Of a stretch of 64,000 nt of DNA, positions 16,301-24,986 are shown piece after piece (position 1 is the stretch's first letter; the number at the start of each line of letters is the position of its first letter). Under the pieces are notes generated by a model. The model was not told the DNA's origin, ran no database searches, and was given only the letters and a program-made list of their open reading frames with translations. The stretch comes from Polynucleobacter bastaniensis (GTDB lineage: Bacteria > Pseudomonadota > Gammaproteobacteria > Burkholderiales > Burkholderiaceae), in the NCBI RefSeq assembly GCF_018882205.1, contig NZ_JACVOU010000004.1, positions 186,001 through 250,000 on the forward strand. Reading direction: 5' to 3'. A program made the translations under genes and the position numbers.

Positions 16301-16388
16301 CGCCAGATGTTTCTTGTTTCAGGCGCTTAGCAAGCTCCGCCTTATTGGCAACGAATTCTGGCAATGGCAAATCAACCGGCTTGTTCAT
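13311..16388 (-). CDS. FAD-linked and Fe-S fused 2-hydroxyacid dehydrogenase (YdiJ/GlcD type)
   Basis: A 1025-residue fusion. An FAD-binding_4 domain (about residues 45-190, PRGGGTSQCGQ), an FAD-oxidase C domain (about 210-540, ending HAFDPKGLFNPGKIV), a ferredoxin-like part with CNNNGHCRK and CVSCKACRRECPTG, and C-terminal CCG domains (EPSCLFTL, FHGHCHQKSF, ESSCCGMAGSFGYE). Proteins of this build oxidise D-2-hydroxyacids such as D-lactate, D-2-hydroxyglutarate or glycolate and pass electrons to the quinone pool. It overlaps its GntR regulator by 4 bases, and the divergent serine-glyoxylate aminotransferase makes glycolate a good substrate guess. E. coli YdiJ is close in length. Confidence 0.87.
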   Translation of the reverse strand: MNKPVDLPLPEFVANKAELAKRLKQETSGEVLTDIASRGRYATDASIYQAMPVAVFIPKTAEDIATAIQIAADLDIPVLPRGGGTSQCGQTTGTSLVIDNTKYFRKLLHADPAKATAIVEPGIVLDHLNAALKPHGLWYPVDVSTAGQATIGGMAGNNSCGSRSIAYGNMVHNVLGIDAWLANGQVASFGNYAQSSGAAKQLGDFVKSLANTLQPEIEAHFPKVLRRVAGYNLDVFHPQSELPYTQDGSVNLAHLLVGSEGTLAYFKSLELKLAPLPQHKVLGVVNFASFFKAMDSAQHIVKLGPTAVELVDRTMIDLARHNPSFKKTIETALIDPRAQTPEAILLVEFSGEAHAPLLEKLKSLQDLMGDLGLPGSVVAMPDAGLQKNLWEVRKAGLNIMMSLKGDGKPVSFIEDCAVPLESLAEYTQALTEVFSKYGSRGTWYAHASVGTLHVRPILDMRRDGAQKMRAVAQEASALVRKYKGAYSGEHGDGLCRGEWISWQFGPKITQALAEIKHAFDPKGLFNPGKIVNPPKMDDASNFRFPPSYKVIPLQPALDWSAWNVQNNPVTEETSAPGSGGDPAMGFAKAVEMCNNNGHCRKFDAEVMCPSYRVTRDEKHLTRGRANTLRLALSNQLDIKDGSSPLGSNAIKEVMELCVSCKACRRECPTGVDMAKMKIEFLSAYKKRTGHTMRDLAVAYLPKYASIISSIPGLPALLNLRNHITPIAKLQEWIMGISAQRSLPTWKAKTFWNNPRAIAHHQFTPAELSKLDANGNKGVVLLADTFNAYFEDENLRAALQVLEAAGYRVHIPQKTKTSSSSTNTCSKEFCCGRTYLAAGMVDKAKASLDELVNHLAPFAESNIPIIGLEPSCLFTLKDEALVMGFGERAVTVSKHAQLLEEFLASEAKAGKLKLSLKTATRPVLFHGHCHQKSFAAVTPAMELLKLIPNAEPKLIESSCCGMAGSFGYEAEHIEVSKQMAEASLLPAIRKAPDSWVVADGTSCRHQIADGTQKDAVHIAKILAAHL

Positions 16389-17068
16389 GCTGCAACCTTC
16401 TCTTTAGACTCTGAGTCAATTAATTGAATCACAACATCACGCTTATTCATCACATGCTGCATCATGACCTTACGCATCCGCACGCTATCGCGAGCCTTTA
16501 ATGCATCCAACATCTCTTGATGCTCCTCGACGGCTTTTTCCCACTTCACGCCATTCTGATTGGAGCGAAAGCGGAGCGCTTCAATGCGAGCGTTGACTTG
16601 GCTAAATAGTTGACTGAGTACGGGATTGTTCGCTGCGTGATTAATAGCTTGGTGAATCTGAAGATTGAGTCGATAGTAGCTAGATAAATCCCTGCGAGCA
16701 TACGAGGCCATCATTTCGTATTGGAGCGCTTCAAGTTCAATCAGTGTTTGATCGCTAATGTTTTGTGCTGCTAGCTCCCCAGAGAAGCCTTCTAAATTGG
16801 CGATCACATCAAAGGTGTGAATGATGTCATCTCTGCTCAGTTGAACAGCAATGGCGCCACGGTTAGCAATTAGTTCAACCAGACCATCGGCGGCTAGACG
16901 GCGAATTGCCTCGCGGATAGGGGTGCGTGAGACATTAAGCTGCTCTGCTAGCTCACGTTCATTGAGCTTGCTTCCCGGCGCAATGGAGCCTTCTACTAAT
17001 AAAGCTCTGAGCTTAAGAAAGATGGCTTCATGCAGGTTTTGTGTATTAGCTGGTGTTTTGAGCATCAT
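16385..17068 (-). CDS. GntR-family (FCD) transcriptional regulator
   Basis: 227 residues: an N-terminal winged helix (KLNERELAEQLNVSRTPIREAIRRLAADGLVE, about residues 31-62) and a C-terminal all-helical FCD effector domain. FCD regulators sense small organic acids. The ATG at 17068 is chosen because AAGG lies eight bases upstream; an in-frame ATG at 17110 would add 14 residues without such a site. The stop overlaps the oxidase start (ATGA), so it probably controls that oxidase and the divergent aminotransferase. Two candidate operators lie in the shared intergenic region. Confidence 0.88.
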   Translation of the reverse strand: MMLKTPANTQNLHEAIFLKLRALLVEGSIAPGSKLNERELAEQLNVSRTPIREAIRRLAADGLVELIANRGAIAVQLSRDDIIHTFDVIANLEGFSGELAAQNISDQTLIELEALQYEMMASYARRDLSSYYRLNLQIHQAINHAANNPVLSQLFSQVNARIEALRFRSNQNGVKWEKAVEEHQEMLDALKARDSVRMRKVMMQHVMNKRDVVIQLIDSESKEKVAA

Positions 17069-17085
17069 TTGAAATGCCTTAAATT

Positions 17086-17093
17086 TGTATACA
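17086..17093. promoter_or_regulatory. Candidate GntR operator 1
   Basis: The palindrome TGTATACA (in TTTGTATACATAA) lies 18 bp upstream of the gntR start. It fits the short AT-flanked palindromes bound by FCD-type GntR proteins. Confidence 0.45.
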
Positions 17094-17166
17094 TAATTAC
17101 TATAACGCATCTATAAGCATAAATAACGCTGTAAATAGGTTATTTTTTTTGATTATTTAGAAATTA

Positions 17167-17180
17167 TTTTGCATACAAAA
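17167..17180. promoter_or_regulatory. Candidate GntR operator 2
   Basis: TTTTGCATACAAAA, a perfect inverted repeat with core similar to operator 1, lies 70 bp upstream of the aminotransferase gene in the divergent control region. Confidence 0.4.
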
Positions 17181-17249
17181 TTGTAAATTGTCAAAAAGTG
17201 ACTTACACTGATCCCCAAGATTAACTACAAAAACCAAGCGAGACTCAGC

Positions 17250-18434
17250 ATGCTAAAACTAGATAACCACCTCTCAGGACGCCATTTTTTACATATCCCT
17301 GGCCCAAGCCCAGTGCCTTCCCGCATTCTGAGGGCGATTAGCTATCAAACCATTGACCACCGTGGCCCTGAATTCGGGGCATTTGGCCTGAAGGTTTTAG
17401 ATGGCATCAAGAAGATTTTTAAGACTGAGCAACCCGTCATTATTTATTCCGCATCTGGAACCGGTTCTTGGGAAGGGGCTTTAGTCAACGTTCTCAATCC
17501 TGGTGATAAGGTGGTCTTTTACGAGACTGGCCATTTTGCAAACTTGTGGCGTGCTTTGGCCAAAAAGATTGGCATTGAAGTTGAGGTGGTGGGTAAATCA
17601 GGTGCTGATACTTGGCGCTGGGGTGTTGATGCATCTGTGATCGAAGAGCGCTTACGCAAAGATACTCAACATGAAATTAAAGCAGTTTGCGTAGTGCATA
17701 ACGAAACTTCCTCTGGGATTACATCTAATATTGCTGCCGTTCGTAAGGCAATTGATGATGCAAAGCATCCAGCACTATTGCTCGTTGATAGCGTATCTGG
17801 CATCGGTTCTGCCAACTATGAACATGATAAATGGGGTGCTGACGTTACTGTTTCAGGTTCGCAAAAAGGTTTGATGTTGCCTCCGGGTATTGGCTTTAAT
17901 GCCTTGTCACCAAAAGCAATTGAAGCAAGTAAGCACAGTAAAATTCCAAAAGCCTATTTGGCTTGGGATGAAATTTTAGAATCCAATAAAACTGGCTACT
18001 GGCCAACTACACCCAGCACCAATCTGATGTACGGTTTGCATGAGGCAATCGACATGATGCAGACAGAAGGCTTGGATGCGATTTTTGCTCGTCATCAACG
18101 TTTGGCAGAAGCTTGTCGTCGTGCGGTTGCCGCTTGGGGTCTGGAGAACCAGTGTTTAGATCCCAATGCCTATTCACCAGTGTTGACAGCGATCGTAGTT
18201 CCGGAAGGAATGGATGCAGATGTTTTGCGTAAACATGCCCTAGAAAAGTTCAATCTTTCGCTCGGAACTGGCCTTGGTAAGCTCAAAGGCAAGATTTTCC
18301 GTATCGGCCACCTTGGTGATTGCAATGAATTAAGCCTCATGGCTGCTTTGAGCGGTGTGGAGATGAGTTTTAGTGCTATCGGCTATAAACCCAAGGCCAG
18401 CGGTGTGGTTGCCGCCCAAGAATTTCTAAAATAA
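17250..18434 (+). CDS. Serine-glyoxylate (alanine-glyoxylate type) aminotransferase
   Basis: A class V PLP aminotransferase of 394 residues that moves the amino group of serine or alanine to glyoxylate, giving glycine. Seen: the N-terminal GPSPVPSRI block, ASGTGSWEGALVN near residue 70, VVHNETSSG near 148, VDSVSGIGS and the PLP lysine Lys206 in SGSQKG. The length is normal. It is divergent from the GntR-oxidase pair with operator-like palindromes between. If the oxidase makes glyoxylate from glycolate, this enzyme would consume it. The exact amino donor cannot be read from sequence. Confidence 0.9.
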   Translation: MLKLDNHLSGRHFLHIPGPSPVPSRILRAISYQTIDHRGPEFGAFGLKVLDGIKKIFKTEQPVIIYSASGTGSWEGALVNVLNPGDKVVFYETGHFANLWRALAKKIGIEVEVVGKSGADTWRWGVDASVIEERLRKDTQHEIKAVCVVHNETSSGITSNIAAVRKAIDDAKHPALLLVDSVSGIGSANYEHDKWGADVTVSGSQKGLMLPPGIGFNALSPKAIEASKHSKIPKAYLAWDEILESNKTGYWPTTPSTNLMYGLHEAIDMMQTEGLDAIFARHQRLAEACRRAVAAWGLENQCLDPNAYSPVLTAIVVPEGMDADVLRKHALEKFNLSLGTGLGKLKGKIFRIGHLGDCNELSLMAALSGVEMSFSAIGYKPKASGVVAAQEFLK

Positions 18435-18454
18435 TCAGTCAGTTGGGAGTAAAT

Positions 18455-18496
18455 GGGGTGCAGGCTAGCGTATTAACTGGCTTGCACCCCTTATAA
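18455..18496 (+). terminator. Terminator-like hairpin after the aminotransferase gene
   Basis: GGGGTGCA and TGCACCCC arms with an inner GGC/GCT region and about a 20-base loop are followed by TTATAATT. The T-run is weak. Confidence 0.55.
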
Positions 18497-18560
18497 TTCA
18501 AGTACTTATAAAGATAGCAGTTTCATCAAATAAAACATATTCGAGACAGAGAGATTAATC

Positions 18561-18968
18561 ATGTTGGCAACTAAACCGTATTTAACCCAGGCTGATGTTC
18601 AAAAGATTTTGGATGCAGCTGACAAGCACGCTGCTGCCAATAACTGGGCTGTGACGATTGCTGTCTGTGATGATGGTGGTCACCTATTAGGTTTGATCCG
18701 TCGCGATACATGTGCTCCTGTCTCTGCTTACATCGCTCAAGAAAAAGCACGTACTGCTGCAATGGGTAAGCGCGAGAGTCGTGTATACGAAGAAATTATT
18801 AATAACGGACGCACTTCCTTTTTATCTGCCCCACATATTTCGGGCATGTTGGAAGGTGGCGTCAATATCGAGGTAAACGGGTTTACCATCGGCGCAGTCG
18901 GCGTTTCCGGCGTTAAATCGACTGAGGATGCCGAAACCGCGAAGGCCGGCATTGCAGCCATTCTGTAA
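18561..18968 (+). CDS. GlcG/HbpS-family protein
   Basis: A 135-residue single-domain protein of the GlcG/HbpS (DUF336) family, with the typical VTIAVCDDGGHLLGLIRRD strand-turn and the C-terminal GVNIEVNGFTIGAVGVSGV block. Family members bind haem or cobalamin-like ligands or sit in glycolate, glyoxylate and diol operons; a catalytic role is unproven. It follows the aminotransferase and so fits the glycolate/glyoxylate cluster. Six bases separate it from rhlE. Confidence 0.85.
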   Translation: MLATKPYLTQADVQKILDAADKHAAANNWAVTIAVCDDGGHLLGLIRRDTCAPVSAYIAQEKARTAAMGKRESRVYEEIINNGRTSFLSAPHISGMLEGGVNIEVNGFTIGAVGVSGVKSTEDAETAKAGIAAIL

Positions 18969-18974
18969 GTTACC

Positions 18975-20393
18975 TTGATAAATACTGTTCCTGAAATAAA
19001 TTCCCCCACCGGCGCTACTGAGAGTAGCGCCACCCCAGCAACAATTACCTTTGCTGACTTTGGTTTAGATCCAAAGATTCAAAAAGCGGTATCCGAGCAG
19101 GGTTATAACACTCCCACTCCGATTCAAGCGCAATCGATTCCGCACGTTTTGGCGGGAAGCGATTTAATGGGCGCGGCTCAAACAGGTACCGGTAAAACGG
19201 CTGCTTTTGTACTGCCCATTATTCAAAAGATTCTGCGTCATGCTAGTAGCAGTGCTTCGCCTGCTCGCCATCCGATCCGTGCTTTGGTGTTGACACCGAC
19301 ACGTGAGCTGGCTGTTCAGGTTGCTGAGAATGCAGCGAGTTACTCTAAGCATACCGATCTGCGTGCTGCCGTGGTTTACGGTGGCGTGGATATGAAAGAG
19401 CAAGTGGCTACACTGCGTGGCGGTGTAGAGATTTTGATTGCTACCCCAGGGCGCTTGCTTGATCACATTGGTTCTAAAGTAGCGAACCTGTCTCAAGTAG
19501 AAATTTTGGTTTTAGACGAAGCCGATCGCATGCTGGATATGGGCTTTTTACCTGACTTGCAGCGCATCATTGATTTGATTCCGGCTCAGCGCCAAACACT
19601 ATTGTTCTCCGCTACGTTTTCACCTGAGATTAAGAAATTAGCCCAAAGTTATTTGCGTACGCCAGTGACTGTTGAGGTGGCGCGCCAAAATGCTGCGGCA
19701 GATACTGTTAAGCAAGTTGTTCATATGGTGGCGAGTGCTGATAAGCAGCAGGCGATTGTGAAAGTGCTTGAAGCACGTACTCGTCAAGGCTTATCTCGCC
19801 AGTGCATTATCTTTACCAACAGCCGTTTAGGCTGTGCAAGGCTAGCTCGCTCATTAGAGCGTGATGGCATTAAAGCTGGCGCGATTCATGGTGATAAGAG
19901 TCAGGGTGAGCGCACTCTTACTTTGGATGCATTTAAATCTGGAGCGATCGAAGCCTTGGTTGCAACCGATGTGGCTGCTCGTGGTCTGGATATTCCATCG
20001 ATGCCTTGCGTGATTAATCATGAGTTGCCGTTTAATGCGGAAGATTTTATTCACCGCATTGGCCGTACGGGACGCGCTGGTAGTAAAGGCGATGCCATTG
20101 CATTGGTCGATGCTAGTGAAAAACGTTTACTCGACGATATTGAAAAGTTGATGAAGCGCAAGTTGGATATTCAGCCATTGCCTGAGGGCAGTTCACGCCC
20201 CGCACCCAGCAGGAATTCGTCGAGATCAGATGCGCCAGCAAAAATGTCAGATCCATTTTTCTACAAGCCTTATGAGCCCAGCGCTGCAGTTAAGCCAGCA
20301 TCAGAGACTGTAAATCCTACAGAGAAAAAAGTGGGGATTACTCCCGCAAAACCAGCGCTTGGCGCTTTGCTGGGCGGCTTTAAGAAGAAGTAA
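18975..20393 (+). CDS. rhlE: DEAD-box ATP-dependent RNA helicase (RhlE type)
   Basis: 472 residues with all helicase motifs: Q motif (TPIQAQSIPHVLAGSD), Walker A AQTGTGKTAAF, PTRELA, VLDEADRML, the SAT motif, and ARGLDIP plus HRIGRTGRAG in the second RecA domain. The C-terminus is a low-complexity basic/proline tail. It acts in ribosome assembly or RNA turnover. The only usable start is a TTG at 18975, because the in-frame glcG stop lies just before and no early ATG exists. It ends 14 bp inside the convergent gluQ. Confidence 0.93.
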   Translation: MINTVPEINSPTGATESSATPATITFADFGLDPKIQKAVSEQGYNTPTPIQAQSIPHVLAGSDLMGAAQTGTGKTAAFVLPIIQKILRHASSSASPARHPIRALVLTPTRELAVQVAENAASYSKHTDLRAAVVYGGVDMKEQVATLRGGVEILIATPGRLLDHIGSKVANLSQVEILVLDEADRMLDMGFLPDLQRIIDLIPAQRQTLLFSATFSPEIKKLAQSYLRTPVTVEVARQNAAADTVKQVVHMVASADKQQAIVKVLEARTRQGLSRQCIIFTNSRLGCARLARSLERDGIKAGAIHGDKSQGERTLTLDAFKSGAIEALVATDVAARGLDIPSMPCVINHELPFNAEDFIHRIGRTGRAGSKGDAIALVDASEKRLLDDIEKLMKRKLDIQPLPEGSSRPAPSRNSSRSDAPAKMSDPFFYKPYEPSAAVKPASETVNPTEKKVGITPAKPALGALLGGFKKK

Positions 20394-21333
20394 TTTTTCT
20401 ATCCCAGGCTTGGGTGGCTGCCAAAAGCCACTGTGCAATCGTAGTTTCTTTTCCGTCTGGTAGATCTCTCAGTCCTAAATGCATTGCGGCTTTACGTAAC
20501 TCTTGTAAAGCCTGCTGCGCATTCTCAGTATGAATGGCGCTTGCCAAAGTTTGCTTGCTGAGTTTTTCGCCATGTTCATCAAGCACCAAGGGTAGGTGCA
20601 GGTAGCTCGGAGTTTGATATCCCAAGACTCTTTGCAGATACATTTGTCGTGCTGTGTTGTTTAGTAAATCCGCCCCACGCACAATGTGTGTAATCTTTTG
20701 CTCAGCATCATCCACCACGACGGCCAATTGATAGGTAGTCACACCATCCCGGCGATGCAGTACAAAATCCCCCACTTCTCGATTGAGATTTTGTGTTTGT
20801 TTACCAAGGACCAGATCTTCAAAATGCATGGTGATCCCTGGTGGCAGAGCAAGTCGCCAAGCCACTTGTGCTGATGATCTTTCTATCTCATCGTAGGTGT
20901 CAATTTGATGTGGACGACAGGTTCCCGGGTAGATCATCTCTTGATTGCGGGGAGTCATTACACCACGAGCTTTTAGGACATTTGCAATATCTTGTCTAGA
21001 ACAGGTGCAGGGATAGATGATTTGGAGCTGATTTAAGCGCTCTAGAGCCTTTTTATAGCGCTCTTGATGTTTAGATTGCCAAGTTGGCTCCTCGTCCCAA
21101 TTGAGGCCGCAAGCAAGCAATTGGCGCAGGATTTCTTGATCTGCCCCAGAAATACAGCGGGGAGTATCCAAATCCTCAATTCTGAGTAGCCATTTCCCGT
21201 GATTTCTACGGGCATCTAACCAGCTTCCCAGGGCGGCAACTAGGGATCCCGCATGAAGCGGGCCAGTGGGCGAGGGGGCAAATCGCCCGCGATAGCCGTC
21301 GGCTGGGGGTGAGGGGTTTTTGAAGTTCGGCAC
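20380..21333 (-). CDS. gluQ: Glutamyl-Q tRNA(Asp) synthetase
   Basis: A truncated GluRS paralogue that attaches glutamate to queuosine in tRNA(Asp). The 317 residues contain the HIGH-like signature (SPTGPLHAGSLVAAL), the zinc-site cysteines (YPCTCSRQDI and PGTCRPH) and the KMSKS-like EKLSKQT; the anticodon-binding half of GluRS is missing, as expected. The start is a GTG at 21333, only 15 bp from the divergent dnaE start. It complements QueG, which makes the queuosine substrate. Confidence 0.92.
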   Translation of the reverse strand: MPNFKNPSPPADGYRGRFAPSPTGPLHAGSLVAALGSWLDARRNHGKWLLRIEDLDTPRCISGADQEILRQLLACGLNWDEEPTWQSKHQERYKKALERLNQLQIIYPCTCSRQDIANVLKARGVMTPRNQEMIYPGTCRPHQIDTYDEIERSSAQVAWRLALPPGITMHFEDLVLGKQTQNLNREVGDFVLHRRDGVTTYQLAVVVDDAEQKITHIVRGADLLNNTARQMYLQRVLGYQTPSYLHLPLVLDEHGEKLSKQTLASAIHTENAQQALQELRKAAMHLGLRDLPDGKETTIAQWLLAATQAWDRKITSS

Positions 21334-21348
21334 AGCTAAAATGATCTC

Positions 21349-24300
21349 ATGGCTTCACCCCGTTTTGTTCATCTGCGCGTCCATTCCGAGTTTTCGATTA
21401 CGGATGGCGTCGTTCGCATTGACGATGCGGTAGCTGCTGCCGAAAAAGATGGTATGGGCGCCTTAGCCCTCACCGACTTAAGTAATTTATTTGGCCTGGT
21501 CCGTTTTTATAGTGCTGCACGCTCTAGCGGTATCAAGCCAATTGCAGGCGCAGATGTTTGGGTTAGCAATCCTCAAGACCCAGATCAACCTCATCGTTTA
21601 TTGCTCCTCGTTCAAAATCACTCCGGCTACCTCAATTTATGCCAGCTCTTAAGTAAGGCGTCCCTTGAGAATCAATCCCGAGGTCGAGCTGAGGTCGATC
21701 TCAAATGGTTTAGCGAACCAGCCTCAAAAGCTGAAGATAAAGCTGCAAAAAGAACACTCTCTTATGGATTAATTGCCCTTTCAGGTGGGCGCTGGGGTGA
21801 TGTTGGTGCTGCGCTTCTAGCTGGTCAAGAAGATTTAGCTAAAGATGCTGCCAAGCGTTGGGCAAGCTTATTCCCAAATGCTTTTTATATTGAAGTGCAG
21901 CGCGGTGGTCATCCTCAGGATGAGCAGCAACTACAGTTGGCTTGCCACCTTGCGAGTGAAATGGATTTACCGATTGTTGCCACACATCCTGTGCAGTTTA
22001 TGCAGCGTAGTGATTTCACAGCCCATGAGGCTCGAGTCTGTATTGCTGAAGGTGAACTTTTAGGTAATCCTCGTCGCACCAAGAAATTTAATGAAGAGCA
22101 ATATTTTTTATCTCAAGAGGAGATGGAAAAGCGCTTTGCAGATTTACCAGTCGCACTTGCAAACTCAGTGGAGATTGCCAAGCGCTGTAATCTCTCTTTG
22201 ACTTTAGGTCAGCCGCGCTTGCCGGATTTCCCAACACCACCAGGTATTACGCTCGACGATTATTTATTACAGCAATCCGAGATTGGTTTGAAGCGCCATA
22301 TGGAGCGCAATTTTCCTGATCCAGAAGAGCGCGCCAAAGAAGAGGCTCGCTACCATGAGCGCCTCGTCTTTGAAGTGAAGACGATTGCTCAAATGGGTTT
22401 CCCAGGTTATTTCCTGATTGTTGCAGACTTTATTAACTGGGCGAAAAATAATGGCGTACCTGTAGGTCCGGGCCGTGGATCTGGTGCTGGCTCTTTAGTT
22501 GCTTATTCACTGGGTATTACCGATCTTGACCCACTACGTTACAACCTCCTCTTTGAGCGTTTCTTAAATCCTGAGCGGGTATCGATGCCCGACTTCGATA
22601 TTGACTTTTGCCAGCATGGGCGAGATCGCGTTATTCAGTACGTAAAAGATAAATACGGAAAAGATGCGGTTAGTCAAATTGCGACCTTTGGAACGATGGC
22701 TGCACGCGCAGCAATTCGTGACGTGGGCCGCGTGCTCGAGCAAGGCTATAACTTCGTTGACGGTATCGCAAAATTGATTCCGAATAAGCCGGGTCAGTAC
22801 ATGACTATTGAAATGGCTAAGAAGGAAGAGAAGCAATTAGGCGAGCGTGAAAAGAATGAAGATGAAGTGCGTCAACTGTTGTCTCTCGCACAGCAGTTAG
22901 AGGGCATGACCCGTAACGTGGGTATGCATGCGGGTGGTGTATTAATTGCGCCTGGCCGCTTAACTGATTTTTGCCCGCTATATACGCAAGAAGCGAAAGA
23001 CTCCAAAGACCAAGAGAGTGGTTCCGTCATTAGTCAGTTTGATAAAGATGACGTAGAGGCGATCGGTTTAGTGAAGTTCGACTTCCTGGGCTTAACCACC
23101 TTAACGATTTTGGCGGCTGCTGAGAAATGGATTAAGACGCTACACGCCGACCGTAAAGATTGGAATATCGGTGAAATTTTGCTCGATGATCAAAAGGCTT
23201 TTGAAGTTTTAAAGAATGCTAATACAGTCGCCGTCTTCCAGCTAGAAAGTCGCGGCATGCAAGGCATGCTTCGCGAAGCTAAGCCTGACCGCTTCGAAGA
23301 TATTATTGCACTCGTTGCCCTCTACCGTCCTGGCCCAATGGACTTGATCCCAGACTTTATTGAACGTAAGCACGGGCGGCAAAAAGTAGAGTATCCAGAT
23401 CCTCGGATTGAGCCAGTTCTGCAAGAAACCTACGGCATCATGGTCTACCAAGAGCAGGTGATGCAGATGGCGCAGATGATTGGCGGCTACTCACTGGGTG
23501 GTGCAGACATGTTGCGTCGAGCAATGGGCAAGAAGAAGCCTGAAGAGATGGCACAGCATCGTAAGATTTTTAGTGACGGTGCAAAAGCAGGTGGTATTAC
23601 TGAAGGTAAGGCTAACGAGATTTATGACTTGATGGAGCGTTTTGCAGGCTATGGATTTAATAAATCCCATGCTGCTGCTTATGCGCTCTTGGCATATCAA
23701 ACTGCTTGGCTAAAGGCCTATTACCCAGCTGAATTTATGGCAGCCAACTTATCGCTCGCAATGGATGACACCGATAAGGTGAAGATTCTGTATGACGATT
23801 GTTTGGCAAATAATATTCGCGTGTTCTCACCTGATATCAATACTGGCGTTTATGTATTCACGCCATTACGTGCACCAGATGCTGCACCAGATTCCCCCAT
23901 TAGCCATATTCGCTATGGTTTGGGTGCCGTGAGGGGAACTGGTGAAGCGGCAATCGACGTGATAGTGAAGGCGCGTGAGTCTGGCGGCCCATTTAAGGAC
24001 CTGTTTGATTTCTGCGCACGCGTTGATCGGAGGCAGGTGAACCGTCGAGCGATTGAGGCTTTGATGCGTGCTGGTGCTTTTGATAGCTTGTATAAGGACT
24101 CCATTCCTGCTGGTGGCAACCCTTACGATATTCGATCCACTCTCTTGGCTTCTCTTGCGCGCGCTATTGAGGCTGCCGAGCAAGCTGAAGCTTCAATTAA
24201 TCAAGTGAGTTTGTTTGAAGTGGCAGGGGAAGATAATCGTCATTTGCCAGAGCTAGTCCGCGAATTACCGTGGTCTGAAAAGAAACGTCTCCAAGATGAG

Positions 24301-24975
24301 AAAAGCGCCCTTGGACTGTGTTTGACCGGCCATATGTTTGATGCCTATCGCGACGAGACGGCGCATTTCATTCGCCAGCCATTAGCCAAGGTGACTGAGG
24401 GTAAAGATCAGTTGATTGCCGGCATTATTACCTCTGCTCGGATGTTGACTGGTCAGCGTGGCCGCATGATGATTGCAACCATTGATGACGGCACTGCTGC
24501 GATTGAAGTGACGCTCTATAGCGAAGTCTATGAACCAAACCGTTCTTGGCTCAAAGAAGATGAGTTGCTAGTGGCCAAGGTCAATATCACTCCCGATAAG
24601 TTTTCTGGTGGGGTACGAATTGTTTCTGAGGCAGTGATGGATATTACGGGAGCCCGTATGCGTTTTGCGCGTAACCTTCATCTGTCCATCGATTCGGCCA
24701 TAGATCTCAAATCCTTACGCAGCCAAATTGGACCTTTCTTGATGAGCAATCGTGTGCGAGATCCCAAGCTAGGGCCTGCAGCAGTCTCTATGCCAAGCGC
24801 TAGTGAAGGCATGAAAGGTTTAATGCTGACTGCTGCAGTTACCACTAGTGGTGGAGCCTGCTTGATGCAGTTCCCGGAAGAGTTGCGGATTTATCCAGAT
24901 GATGCTTGCTTACATAGTTTGAATCAAATTTTGGCAGCTAAGCAATCTAATGTGGTTCAGGTTCAGTACCACTAA
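21349..24975 (+). CDS. dnaE: DNA polymerase III alpha subunit
   Basis: The replicative polymerase catalytic subunit, 1208 residues. In order: an N-terminal PHP domain (HLRVHSEFSITDG, ALTDLSNLFGL), the Pol C-family palm with catalytic aspartates in MPDFDIDFCQHGRD near residue 410, GPGRGSGAGSLVAY, the fingers (FNKSHAAAYALLAYQ), a helix-hairpin-helix and a C-terminal OB fold (AGIITSARMLTGQRGRMM). Length and motif order are normal and the frame is intact. The start is 15 bp from gluQ, so the two promoters must overlap each other's genes. Confidence 0.97.
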   Translation: MASPRFVHLRVHSEFSITDGVVRIDDAVAAAEKDGMGALALTDLSNLFGLVRFYSAARSSGIKPIAGADVWVSNPQDPDQPHRLLLLVQNHSGYLNLCQLLSKASLENQSRGRAEVDLKWFSEPASKAEDKAAKRTLSYGLIALSGGRWGDVGAALLAGQEDLAKDAAKRWASLFPNAFYIEVQRGGHPQDEQQLQLACHLASEMDLPIVATHPVQFMQRSDFTAHEARVCIAEGELLGNPRRTKKFNEEQYFLSQEEMEKRFADLPVALANSVEIAKRCNLSLTLGQPRLPDFPTPPGITLDDYLLQQSEIGLKRHMERNFPDPEERAKEEARYHERLVFEVKTIAQMGFPGYFLIVADFINWAKNNGVPVGPGRGSGAGSLVAYSLGITDLDPLRYNLLFERFLNPERVSMPDFDIDFCQHGRDRVIQYVKDKYGKDAVSQIATFGTMAARAAIRDVGRVLEQGYNFVDGIAKLIPNKPGQYMTIEMAKKEEKQLGEREKNEDEVRQLLSLAQQLEGMTRNVGMHAGGVLIAPGRLTDFCPLYTQEAKDSKDQESGSVISQFDKDDVEAIGLVKFDFLGLTTLTILAAAEKWIKTLHADRKDWNIGEILLDDQKAFEVLKNANTVAVFQLESRGMQGMLREAKPDRFEDIIALVALYRPGPMDLIPDFIERKHGRQKVEYPDPRIEPVLQETYGIMVYQEQVMQMAQMIGGYSLGGADMLRRAMGKKKPEEMAQHRKIFSDGAKAGGITEGKANEIYDLMERFAGYGFNKSHAAAYALLAYQTAWLKAYYPAEFMAANLSLAMDDTDKVKILYDDCLANNIRVFSPDINTGVYVFTPLRAPDAAPDSPISHIRYGLGAVRGTGEAAIDVIVKARESGGPFKDLFDFCARVDRRQVNRRAIEALMRAGAFDSLYKDSIPAGGNPYDIRSTLLASLARAIEAAEQAEASINQVSLFEVAGEDNRHLPELVRELPWSEKKRLQDEKSALGLCLTGHMFDAYRDETAHFIRQPLAKVTEGKDQLIAGIITSARMLTGQRGRMMIATIDDGTAAIEVTLYSEVYEPNRSWLKEDELLVAKVNITPDKFSGGVRIVSEAVMDITGARMRFARNLHLSIDSAIDLKSLRSQIGPFLMSNRVRDPKLGPAAVSMPSASEGMKGLMLTAAVTTSGGACLMQFPEELRIYPDDACLHSLNQILAAKQSNVVQVQYH

Positions 24976-24986
24976 GCACGCATTTT

